Shown in pieces: positions 35,361-43,714 of a stretch of DNA of 64,000 nt; the first letter of the stretch is position 1; each line of letters begins with the position of its first letter. The stretch is taken from contig JAPOVV010000016.1 in assembly GCA_026707945.1 (NCBI GenBank), positions 124,001 through 188,000 on the forward strand. The letters are read 5' to 3'. The DNA is from Gammaproteobacteria bacterium. GTDB lineage: Bacteria; Pseudomonadota; Gammaproteobacteria; Pseudomonadales; Azotimanducaceae. Under the pieces are notes generated by a model. It saw only the letters and a list, made by a program, of their open reading frames with translations, made no database searches and was not told where the DNA came from. The position numbers and the translations under genes were made by a program.

Positions 35361-37646
35361 ATGCCACTTCCACAAGCTTCTTCAGACTTCAAAGGGAAAA
35401 TAGGTCCCACAGTAGCTGAATCCGAACCCTACTTCGAGCAGCGACGCCACCCAGGTTCTGATTCGCCGAACGTCGCGATCGTGCTGTTGGACGATGTCGG
35501 ATTCTCACAGTTTGGTTGTTACGGCTCGGATATCGATACTCGACACATTGACCGGCTCGCTGCGAACGGATTGAAATTCACGAATTTCCACGTCACGCCT
35601 TTGTGCTCGCCAACTCGTGCGTCGTTGCTGACCGGCCGATCCCAGCACGCCGTCGGCATGCGCACCATCTCAAACTTCACCACCGGTTTTCCTAACCAAC
35701 TCGGGCATATTGCGAATAACGCAGGAACCATCGCCGAGGTGCTTCGCGCTGAAGGTTATGTCACTCTGTGCACAGGTAAGTGGCACTTGGCACCGACAAG
35801 TGAGACGTCAGCCGCTGGCCCGTTTGACCAATGGCCACTTGCCCGTGGCTTCGATCGCTTCTACGGTTTCCTTGAGGGTGAGACTGATCAGTTCCACCCG
35901 GAACTCGTAGTCGACAATCACCACATCGACGCTCCCAAAACCGCCCAACAAGGCTACCACCTGAGCGAAGACCTCGTTGATCAGCTTCTTAGAATGATCA
36001 ACGACAACCGATCCATACGCCCGGATCGACCATTCTTCGCGTACCTTCCATTCGGTGCGACACACGCACCTCATCAAGCGCCGCAAGCCTATTTAGATAA
36101 ATACCGCGGCGGCTACGACGACGGCTGGGACGTCGTGCGCCAACAGTGGTACGAACGCCAGATCGACTTTGGCGTTATTCCTAAGCACACCACGCTTGCG
36201 CCACACAATCCGGGCGTAAAGCCTTGGGAGGAACTCACCGACAACGAGAAACTGCTTGCCTGTCGTCTTCAAGAAGCATTTGCCGCGTTCTTAGACCACA
36301 CCGATGACCAAATTGGGCGGTTCGTCAACGGGCTTGAAGCGATGGGTGAGTTGGACAACACCATATTGATCGTCATGGCGGACAACGGCGCGTCTCAGGA
36401 AGGCGGTCCGCACGGCGTACTGCACGAAATGAAGTACTTCAACGGCATTGTCGAGTCCCCGGACGAAGCCGTTCAAAGCGTCGACGAGATCGGTGGACCC
36501 AGAAGTCACACCAACTACCCTTGGGGATGGGCTCAGTGTGGCAATACACCGTTCCGGTGGTATAAGCAGAACACTCACGAAGGGGGCGTTCATGTCCCAA
36601 TGATTCTGCACTGGCCGCGACAAGTCAGCCAGTCCGATCGCGGCACCCTTAGACACCAATTCATTAACGTCTCCGATATTGCACCGACGATCTACGATCT
36701 GCTCAACGTCACTGCACCCGATGAACTTAAGGGGCATAAGCAGCTACCAATCACGGGGCGATCGTTTGTGACAGCGATTGAAAGTCCCGACGCCCCCGCA
36801 ACCAACCAACTGCAGTACTTCGAAAACGGCGGTTCACGCGGGCTGGTAGTGGAGCACGACGGTTGTTGGTGGAAAGCGGTAACTCGTCATATTCAGGGCG
36901 TCCCATTTGATGAAGATCGGTGGGAGCTCTACGATCTAGATTCTGACCCGTCCGAGTGCAACGATCTCGCAGAGACTGAGCCTGAGCGACTCAAGTCATT
37001 GATTGATCTGTGGTGGAGTGAAGCGGAGCGACATGGCGTATTGCCGCTTGACGATCGCATGAGGCAGTTGTTCCGGCGCAAACCCGATGACCATTCACCT
37101 CATCCGACCAATAGACGTTATCGCTACCGTCCACCAATGTCGCCGATTCCCACCGCGGCGTCACCGTTGCCAGGCGGTTCAGCTTGGGACATGCAAGCGC
37201 GCATAACCCGACGTGAAGGTGAAGAAGGTGCTATCTTCGCAATTGGTAACGCGAACGCTGGTTTATCGGTATTTATCCAGAATGAACGCCTCATCTTCGA
37301 TTACAACGCCTTTGGAGCTCATACGATCGTCGAGTCCGCAACGGACGTACCGGTCGATGAATCTTCGGTCTCGGTCCACCTTCGCCGCACGGCGGGAACG
37401 CCGGGTGGTAACGCGACGGTTGCCATAAACGGTAATGTCTGTGGCGATGCTGAGATTCCCTACATGATGTTCGCGATCAGCTCGGTAGGTTCTAGCGTTG
37501 GAGAAGACTACGGACTAGCCGTTTCAGACCGTTACGAAGCGCCATTCGCGTTCACCGGCACCCTGCATGAAATTGACATCGAATTGGGCAGCACGAGCGA
37601 CGCGCAAGTCGCTGCACATGCCCGGGCTGAGCTGGCACGCCAGTAA
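35361..37646 (+). CDS. Arylsulfatase (type I, formylglycine-dependent)
   Basis: 761 residues. The sulfatase domain begins NVAIVLLDDVGFSQFGCYG, with the metal Asp pair at 44-45. The modification motif C82-S-P-T-R86 sits in VTPLCSPTRASLLTGR, where the Cys becomes formylglycine. GKWHLAP, PFFAYLPFGATHAPHQAP, VMADNGASQEGG and GGVHVPMILHWP complete the active site. A C-terminal region of about 200 residues looks like a beta-sandwich. No Sec signal peptide is visible at the ATG. Size and motifs match large arylsulfatases acting on sulfated organics. It sits between copies 4 and 5 of the solenoid array. No maturase (anSME or FGE) gene is nearby. Confidence 0.93.
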   Translation: MPLPQASSDFKGKIGPTVAESEPYFEQRRHPGSDSPNVAIVLLDDVGFSQFGCYGSDIDTRHIDRLAANGLKFTNFHVTPLCSPTRASLLTGRSQHAVGMRTISNFTTGFPNQLGHIANNAGTIAEVLRAEGYVTLCTGKWHLAPTSETSAAGPFDQWPLARGFDRFYGFLEGETDQFHPELVVDNHHIDAPKTAQQGYHLSEDLVDQLLRMINDNRSIRPDRPFFAYLPFGATHAPHQAPQAYLDKYRGGYDDGWDVVRQQWYERQIDFGVIPKHTTLAPHNPGVKPWEELTDNEKLLACRLQEAFAAFLDHTDDQIGRFVNGLEAMGELDNTILIVMADNGASQEGGPHGVLHEMKYFNGIVESPDEAVQSVDEIGGPRSHTNYPWGWAQCGNTPFRWYKQNTHEGGVHVPMILHWPRQVSQSDRGTLRHQFINVSDIAPTIYDLLNVTAPDELKGHKQLPITGRSFVTAIESPDAPATNQLQYFENGGSRGLVVEHDGCWWKAVTRHIQGVPFDEDRWELYDLDSDPSECNDLAETEPERLKSLIDLWWSEAERHGVLPLDDRMRQLFRRKPDDHSPHPTNRRYRYRPPMSPIPTAASPLPGGSAWDMQARITRREGEEGAIFAIGNANAGLSVFIQNERLIFDYNAFGAHTIVESATDVPVDESSVSVHLRRTAGTPGGNATVAINGNVCGDAEIPYMMFAISSVGSSVGEDYGLAVSDRYEAPFAFTGTLHEIDIELGSTSDAQVAAHARAELARQ

Positions 37647-37674
37647 CATGATTAATTGAAGGCAGCGAGGTTTA

Positions 37675-38700
37675 TTACTCCGTTACGTTGATCTCTGTTC
37701 CGCCGGCTGGTAGCTGCAATGTCATCCCATCCTGAGCCAGACGCCAATCGAGCGAATGGCCCTCCTCAATGCCCTCCTCAACACCTTTGGTAAAGGTTTC
37801 CTCGAACCCGGGCATACCCGCTTGCGTAAGGTGATTCAGCACCAGCATCTTCACGCCCGCCGACTGGGCTAGTTTCGCGGCTTCCCGCGGTTCGGTATGG
37901 TAGGTCACCGTGTCAGCGAGAAGCGCAGCACCCCGTGGATTTACTTGGCTCACGCTACGCGAAACTGCCACCATCATGTCGTTACTCTGCGCCTCATGGA
38001 TGAGCACATCCGCACCTTTAGCAACGATACCGAGCGGCGGCCAGTTCACGGTATCACCACTAATTACCACGGAGCGTCCTTTGTAATCAAATCGGTAACC
38101 GAAAGCAGGACTGACGGGATCATGAACGACACGAATTGCCGTAATGGTTAGTTCTCCATCGTTCAAGGCAATCGCCGTGCCCCCTGGCTCCGGAATTTCG
38201 ACGATTTTCGAACGCAGCTCAGCAGCATCCAGTGGGAACTTGACGACCCCATGTTCGTGATGTGCTTTACGGAATACCCGGTCTCGTTCGTAGACGAGGT
38301 TGAATCCGTTGGCTAATTTGTCCACACCGTCAGGTCCGATTACTGTCAACGGCACGTCTCGACCTCCGATCCAGCTCTGTTGGGCTGCCTCACCGATACC
38401 AGCTATATGGTCACTGTGCAGATGGGTAACAAGGATTGCCTTCAATCTAGTTACCGGCGCCCGCATCCGCCGCAACGTATTCCAACCGCCTACTCCGTTA
38501 TCGACCAGATAAAGCGCGTCACCTGCCTGAACGGCCGTGCAAGGCTCGGCACGGCCAGAGCCTGGAAGAGGCCCTCCGGTCCCACAGAAATAAACCTTGA
38601 GACCATCGAAGCCTTGCGCATGTGCTGTATTTAAAGTGACAAGAGATATCACAGTCACAACCAGAACTGATCTAGCTACCGTGAGTGCATTTCTGCTCAT
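37675..38700 (-). CDS. Exported metallo-beta-lactamase-fold hydrolase
   Basis: 341 residues. Signal peptide about 1-29 (RSVLVVTVISLVTLNTAHA before QGF). The zinc motif H93-L-H-S-D-H98 in VTHLHSDHIAGIGE identifies the RNase Z/arylsulfatase-like branch of the fold. VVISGDTVNW supplies the bridging Asp and a C-terminal VLNHL the last His. Similar exported proteins are annotated as arylsulfatase- or lactonase-like hydrolases. Convergent with the type I sulfatase gene (28-bp gap), so both may act on related sulfate esters, which is inference. Confidence 0.88.
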   Translation of the reverse strand: MSRNALTVARSVLVVTVISLVTLNTAHAQGFDGLKVYFCGTGGPLPGSGRAEPCTAVQAGDALYLVDNGVGGWNTLRRMRAPVTRLKAILVTHLHSDHIAGIGEAAQQSWIGGRDVPLTVIGPDGVDKLANGFNLVYERDRVFRKAHHEHGVVKFPLDAAELRSKIVEIPEPGGTAIALNDGELTITAIRVVHDPVSPAFGYRFDYKGRSVVISGDTVNWPPLGIVAKGADVLIHEAQSNDMMVAVSRSVSQVNPRGAALLADTVTYHTEPREAAKLAQSAGVKMLVLNHLTQAGMPGFEETFTKGVEEGIEEGHSLDWRLAQDGMTLQLPAGGTEINVTE

Positions 38701-39334
38701 TTGATTTCTCCGTGAGTCGCCGCATACTAGACGGGCGATGACGTTACTCGTACCTGGCTCGTGTTTCGAAATTTGGACACGCCTTGATGCCAGTTCTAAC
38801 TCTATCCCGCGTATCCTAGCGACCGAAAGGGCTCTCCCTTACTAGGACGCAGTAAAACGCGTAGTGAGCACGATCGAAGCCGAGTTATTTCCATACTTTT
38901 TTCGATTTACCATGATCGTGAGTCCCCTTCGGCGACAGCTTGATCATTGTCGCTGTGTGGCGGTCGAGAGCCAATCTGAATGGCAGCTGGCTGACTGAAG
39001 CGGCTACGCGACATCCATACGAATTTGATTGACAGTCTGTCTCGGAGATGGTCATTGCACATAGAGAAAAACGAGACTCAGAACTACTGTCTAATGGTCA
39101 TTGTGAGCTTTCGGTCCTGCAAGTGTCCAACTCTACAACTGATCAACAGATCGGAAATCTCGCACGCATGCCGATGCGTATTACTTGAATTTCGGAGTGT
39201 CATGATTCGCGTCAATTCACTCTCGTAGAACGCGGTTTCTCCAAAATGGTCAGCTCCCTACACAATGATCTCAAGTGTTTGAGCACTAACGTAGGATTTA
39301 GGAATATCTAACAGAAAGAACTGGGAACGCCATC
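38701..39334. other. 634-bp intergenic region before solenoid copy 5
   Basis: No gene is supportable. A GCGACA/TGTCGC inverted pair occurs around 38930-38955. At the right end lie TGAGCACT (39280-39287) and the TAGGATTT element of copy 5. The rest has no long ORF and no recognisable gene remnant on either strand. It may represent an old deletion or insertion scar within the array. Confidence 0.4.
39292..39299 (+). promoter_or_regulatory. TAGGATTT element upstream of solenoid copy 5
   Basis: TAGGATTT ends 35 bases before the GTG at 39335. TGAGCACT lies four bases upstream, as in copy 4, and TAGGAAT follows as in copy 6. Confidence 0.62.
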
Positions 39335-41179
39335 GTGCGCATCAGTAGCTCCGTTCTGATTACTAGCGTAGCTCTCGCGTCGCTCGCTTGTTTTACCGCC
39401 GGACTAGCCGTCCACGCGTGGCTCGCCAAAGAGCAGCCGGTCCAATTACCCCATCAACGTTCACCCATCGCTGAACCGACGGTTGAATCTGCACCTGCGA
39501 TTACAGCACGTGCCCAGGAGCGTTCGAATAGTGCACTAGACGCCCTCTTTCGAGTCCGGTCTGTTAAAGCCTCAACGGAATTCGCAAGCGATTTCGATCA
39601 AAGTGTATCGCTGCACCTGCTCCTGGCTCGGGCAGACGAAAATGAGCTGAAGAGATACATCAGTGAAAGTTTCTCGATCTCGTCTCAAAATCAACGTGTT
39701 GCGGCTCTCGCCATCATTTTTGGTCGTTACGCAGCAATCGATCCAAACGAGGCGCTCGAACAGGCACTTACGCTCACTCAGTTGACGGTACAGGAGAGAT
39801 CGACCCTCATACGGTCCATTTTTAACGAGTGGACCTTCGGCGATCTAGAAGCTGCGGTGGTGGCACTGGACGACTTACCTCAACATTACAAACCATCGGC
39901 CGCTTCAGCGATCATGTGGCGAAGCGATTTCCTTTCTCGAGATCAACGTGTGCAACTTGCAGAGCAAATCGGATTAGATGAAGCGTGGACTAATAGAACT
40001 GTCGCTTCCATCCGACACGAATCCGCAAAGGCTGATCCCCGAAGTGCGTTTTACGACCAAATTAGAGACGTGCCTCATACACAAGAAAACTACGCTGAAC
40101 TGTCTGGCATTGTTTTGCATTGGCTCGAACGCGACGGCGTTGCGATTCTCCTAGAAATCCACGAAGCACTCGATAACTCGAGAGCAAGGGTGTCTGTACT
40201 ACAAGGCTTGATATGGAACGCAATCTCAACTAATACGGCAACACCAACCGAGATTCTCAATGTCGTATCTGATCTTCCAAACAAACAAGACGCGTGGCAG
40301 ACAACGGAGTACGTATTTCGTTCTTGGGCAACCTTTGATCCCAAAAAATCCTTCGAAGCGTCGTTTGAGTTCACCGATCCATTGGTAACACGTGCTTGCC
40401 GATCTTCGATACTACGAGCGTGGGCCTCTAAAGACGCAGACGGGTTACTTACGGAAGCGTCGTCATTCCCCTTTGAATATCGAAATACCGCGGTCATCAT
40501 CGCGCTTGGACGAATGTCGCGCGACGCACCAGAAGCAGCGATACGACACGCACGCAATCTGGACACGCACGGATTACGAAGCCAGGCACGAGAAGCGATC
40601 ATACGCGAATGGTCAGAGGTCGATGCGAAATCGGCATTTGAGTGGTTCATGAATGACAGCTTTAACGACGATGCAAGAGACGACTATTCAATTTTTTGGC
40701 GTGTATTTACTTCCTATTTAGGTCAAGATTTTGAGTCGGCGCAGAGATACGCTGAAGCGTACGATGGCGAGTTAAAACATCGAGTAACCGAAGCTGTTGC
40801 AAGATATTTGATCGATACGGACTTGGAACGCGCCATGGAATATTTACCGAAGGTGCGAGTAAGCGCTCGTGGGTCGCTTCAATATGCAATCGGTCAGGAG
40901 ATGGCAGAATCAAGACCTCTTGAAGCTCTCGATTATGGCGCGACGATCCATAAAGAGCGCCATGACCAATACTACGGCCAACTACTAGGTAGGTGGGCTA
41001 ACAGAGACTTCTTCTCGCTCCATCAAAATATTCAAAAGGTTCCACACGCATATCGAGGTCATGCGGCGCGGGACTTACTCCGCATTAATAAACACAAAAG
41101 CTACTTGAGCACTCGTGACGTCCGGACACTTGAGGATATCGTGGCGTCAGCGCCGCCAATTGTTCCTCAGGGGGAGTGA
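39335..41179 (+). CDS. Membrane-anchored helical-repeat protein, copy 5 of six
   Basis: 614 residues from a GTG start. MRISSSVLITSVALASLACFTAGLAVHAWLAKE is the signal anchor; a Cys lies inside the membrane segment, unlike the other copies. The conserved block reads SDFDQSVSLHLLLARADENELKRYISESFSISSQNQRVAALAIIFGRYAAIDPNEALEQALTL. Later repeats include RSWATFDPKKSFEASFE and EWSEVDAKSAFEWFMND. Tail: YLSTRDVRTLEDIVA. Separated from copy 4 by the sulfatase and metallo-hydrolase genes. Function unknown. Confidence 0.88.
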   Translation: MRISSSVLITSVALASLACFTAGLAVHAWLAKEQPVQLPHQRSPIAEPTVESAPAITARAQERSNSALDALFRVRSVKASTEFASDFDQSVSLHLLLARADENELKRYISESFSISSQNQRVAALAIIFGRYAAIDPNEALEQALTLTQLTVQERSTLIRSIFNEWTFGDLEAAVVALDDLPQHYKPSAASAIMWRSDFLSRDQRVQLAEQIGLDEAWTNRTVASIRHESAKADPRSAFYDQIRDVPHTQENYAELSGIVLHWLERDGVAILLEIHEALDNSRARVSVLQGLIWNAISTNTATPTEILNVVSDLPNKQDAWQTTEYVFRSWATFDPKKSFEASFEFTDPLVTRACRSSILRAWASKDADGLLTEASSFPFEYRNTAVIIALGRMSRDAPEAAIRHARNLDTHGLRSQAREAIIREWSEVDAKSAFEWFMNDSFNDDARDDYSIFWRVFTSYLGQDFESAQRYAEAYDGELKHRVTEAVARYLIDTDLERAMEYLPKVRVSARGSLQYAIGQEMAESRPLEALDYGATIHKERHDQYYGQLLGRWANRDFFSLHQNIQKVPHAYRGHAARDLLRINKHKSYLSTRDVRTLEDIVASAPPIVPQGE

Positions 41180-41454
41180 AAGTCCTTTTTTGACACATTA
41201 GCGCCGCGAACACTTGCGGTTTCCATGGTTTAAACGGAAAATAATTTGACGTCGATGGAATCACCAGTCTTCTGGTATCCACGTAAGAAAGCTGGTGCGT
41301 TGGATTCCTTGATCAATTTATCTGCAAATTACAGATTGCCACCGACGTATCGATCTGACTGCTAACGTGTACATTTCGACGTACCGAGATGGAGGATCGT
41401 TTTCCGTAAGATCGCATATGACTGAAAGTAGTAAAAATGCTAAGTTAATTGTCA
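41180..41454. other. Intergenic stretch after solenoid copy 5
   Basis: 275 bases with no recognisable gene. A 36-residue ORF starting near 41253 lacks family similarity that I can see. It is followed directly by the two gene remnants annotated at 41455-41745, so the whole gap between copies 5 and 6 is best viewed as degenerated sequence. Confidence 0.35.
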
Positions 41455-41660
41455 TATTTCCGGTAAATTTGCCAATACGTATAGCAGAAGTCCCACCAGC
41501 CTTGAGCGATCGTTCTTTCTATTTGTACCTCGCGGCACCGGTAAAACGATTTAGATTAAAGACCGGTTCAACGACGCACTTGCATTTGACTTACTCGACT
41601 ATGCGACCTTTAGCCGATTGTTCCGAAACCCTTCGGAGCTTTACGATGAGGTCGCAACGT
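41455..41660 (+). pseudogene. Remnant of a DUF4143-type AAA ATPase gene (5' part)
   Basis: Two frames together read as the N-terminus of an AAA ATPase of the DUF4143 group. The first (from 41463) gives LPIRIAEVPPALSDRSF. After a frameshift near 41510 the second gives RSFFLFVPRGTGKTI, an in-frame TAG, then IKDRFNDALAFDLLDYATF and SRLFRNPSELYDEVATS. Walker A PRGTGKT and the DALxFDLLD strand are typical. The homology stops about 41660, before Walker B. The plus-strand ORF 41367-41759 crosses the wrong frame and is not a gene. Confidence 0.72.
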
Positions 41661-41745
41661 CGAATCTATCGTTTTCACCCTTGTAATGGAGAGAGTTTGC
41701 CGCGGACAGGTGATCGCCGATCATGCAACAGTAAGAGCGCTCACT
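41641..41745 (-). pseudogene. Remnant of a metallophosphoesterase 3' end
   Basis: On the minus strand this reads SYCCMIGDHLSAANSLHYKG then ENDRFDVATSS and stop. It aligns without gaps to the C-terminus of the intact protein at 43715-44458, which has YDYMIGDCRCVANPCGYPGE then SDRFESAKIVEV. About 14 of 30 residues match (Y, MIGD, AN, Y, GE, DRF, A), and the DNA is visibly alike over some 84 bases. Everything upstream of the C-terminal 35 residues is gone, replaced by the promoter region of copy 6. Confidence 0.7.
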
Positions 41746-41749
41746 TAAG

Positions 41750-41757
41750 TAGGATTT
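41750..41757 (+). promoter_or_regulatory. TAGGATTT element upstream of solenoid copy 6
   Basis: CACTTAAGTAGGATTT ends 32 bases before the ATG at 41790, matching the copy 4 version in all but one base of the CACTT-AGTAGG stretch. A GAGCGCTC palindrome lies just upstream. Confidence 0.62.
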
Positions 41758-41789
41758 AGGAATTACTTCTAGTCACTGGGAGCTCAGTC

Positions 41790-43646
41790 ATGCGTATCGG
41801 TGGCTCAGTTCTAATCGCGGTCGTAGTTCTGGCATTGATCGGGGGCTTCGTTGCGGGAATATCTACTAATTCACTGCTACCAAAAAAGCAATCTGACTCA
41901 GTTTCTCGTCACCACGAGCCACACTCTGAATCCACAAGTGAATCCGGTCCGATTCCACGACACACTGCTACGAGGTCACACGCTGCCGCACTAGAAGACC
42001 CCGTCGCCGATATCCAATCGATCCTCGATTTATCGAGATTCGCTAGCGACTTTGACCAGAGCGCGTCGCTTTACGCCTTTCTCGCCAATGCCGAAGAAGA
42101 AGACCTTATTAGATACATCAGCGACAGTTCTGCCATCTCGTCGATTAACCAACGTGTTGACGCTCTCTCTATCATCTTTGGTCGCTACACTGCGATCAAT
42201 CCGCACGAGGCACTAAAGCGGGCATTAGCACTTAAGCAGTTAACGTTGCGGGAGAAATCAAACGTTATACGAGCAATCTTCAATGAGTGGACGGTGCAAG
42301 ACTCAGATCGTGCCGTCGCAGCGATGAAGAGCCTCCCTCATCAGTTTCGATTCCCTGCCGCAGTAGCCGTTCATTGGCGTAGCGATTTCCTCTCCGTCGA
42401 CCAGCGTATTCAACTTGCTCAACAGATCGACCTGAATGAAACTTGGGTTGCGAACGCTATCGCCTCGATTCGCAGTGATGCGGCCAGAGGCGATCCACGA
42501 ACCGCTTTCTACGACTATATTCGTAAAACAAGCCCTTCTCAAGACACCCATTTGGAGTTGTTTGGCATCGCTAGAAATTGGTTTGAGCTCGACGGCATCG
42601 CGGTTTTGCCCGAAATTTATAAGTCGCTCCCGAGCATAGACGCTAGAAAGTATGTGTTACAGGGTCTGGTTCGACATGCGATTGGAACTAGACTGGCTCA
42701 ACCAGCAACAGTTCTCGGCGTAGTGGCAGAAATCCCCAACACACAAGATGCAAGACGGGCAGCAGAACATGCATTCCGATCGTGGAGCGAATACGATCCG
42801 AAGCAGTCGTTCGAAGCTTCCATAGAGTTCGGCGATCACTTAGTCACACCTAGGTTTCGGGCGACATTACTTCAGATTTGGGCGGCTAAGGATCCTGAGG
42901 CTTTACTTCGAAACGCGTCTGCACTACCTCGGAAATATCAAGATGCTGCTGTCGTTAAGGGACTTGGACAGTTGTCTATTGATACACCAGACGTAGCCAT
43001 TCGATACGCACGAAGCTTAGATACACGCCCGCTTCGAATCCTGGCAAGAGATGAGATCTTGACTCAATGGTCATCCGTCGACGCGAAATCTGCCTTTGAG
43101 TGGCTAATGGATGACGGTTTCGACGGCAGCCATAGGAGCAATCCTTCGATTTGGAGCGACATTTTTGCTAAATTTCTCGAACAAGACGTTGAAGCCGCTA
43201 GAACATACGCTGAAAACTACGACGGCAGCCTACGAAATAGTCTAACTGAAAGCGTTGCTCGATATTTGATCCATTCGGATGTGGAACGAGCAATCAAGTA
43301 TCTACCTAACCTAGAAGACTGGCGCCAGAGTTGGTTACGGGAACACGTTGGTAGAAAACTCGTCACGGTAAACGCAAACAGAGCTATAAGTTATGGTGTA
43401 TCCCTACCGAAGGAGTTTCAACGAAGATACTTCACGGACGTGATAAATGAGTGGGCATATCGAGACCTCGTCAATTTGACCGAGAACATTCAGCTCGTTC
43501 CGTCGGAATTTCGATCTATCGCGGCGAAGGAAATTCTTGGTTGGAACGAAGAGAGGGGATACCTTAGCGATCACCAGATTACAAGACTTGAGGCCATGGC
43601 ACCTAGCGACGAGGAGGAGTTAATCGTTACGAGTGGAGGGTGTTAG
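41790..43646 (+). CDS. Membrane-anchored helical-repeat protein, copy 6 of six
   Basis: 618 residues, ATG with GGGAG 8-12 bases upstream. Signal anchor MRIGGSVLIAVVVLALIGGFVAGIS, then a His/Ser-rich linker (HHEPHSESTSE) longer than in the other copies. The conserved block reads SDFDQSASLYAFLANAEEEDLIRYISD, SINQRVDALSIIFGRYTAINP and IRAIFNEWTVQDSDRAVAAM. Later repeats include RSWSEYDPKQSFEASIE and QWSSVDAKSAFEWLMDDGF. The tail YLSDHQITRLEAMAPSDEEE ends in GGC, an unusual terminal Cys. Function unknown. Confidence 0.88.
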   Translation: MRIGGSVLIAVVVLALIGGFVAGISTNSLLPKKQSDSVSRHHEPHSESTSESGPIPRHTATRSHAAALEDPVADIQSILDLSRFASDFDQSASLYAFLANAEEEDLIRYISDSSAISSINQRVDALSIIFGRYTAINPHEALKRALALKQLTLREKSNVIRAIFNEWTVQDSDRAVAAMKSLPHQFRFPAAVAVHWRSDFLSVDQRIQLAQQIDLNETWVANAIASIRSDAARGDPRTAFYDYIRKTSPSQDTHLELFGIARNWFELDGIAVLPEIYKSLPSIDARKYVLQGLVRHAIGTRLAQPATVLGVVAEIPNTQDARRAAEHAFRSWSEYDPKQSFEASIEFGDHLVTPRFRATLLQIWAAKDPEALLRNASALPRKYQDAAVVKGLGQLSIDTPDVAIRYARSLDTRPLRILARDEILTQWSSVDAKSAFEWLMDDGFDGSHRSNPSIWSDIFAKFLEQDVEAARTYAENYDGSLRNSLTESVARYLIHSDVERAIKYLPNLEDWRQSWLREHVGRKLVTVNANRAISYGVSLPKEFQRRYFTDVINEWAYRDLVNLTENIQLVPSEFRSIAAKEILGWNEERGYLSDHQITRLEAMAPSDEEELIVTSGGC

Positions 43647-43714
43647 CGCACGATCCAGTCGCTATTCCCCCGTCGGAAATGCGTTTGGACTACCGTCCAT
43701 ATACAAGACGATAC

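Noticed and set aside
41367-41759. 130-residue plus-strand ORF between copies 5 and 6
   Set aside because: It crosses the ATPase remnant in the wrong frame and then the antisense strand of the phosphoesterase remnant, so it is a chance ORF over pseudogenes.
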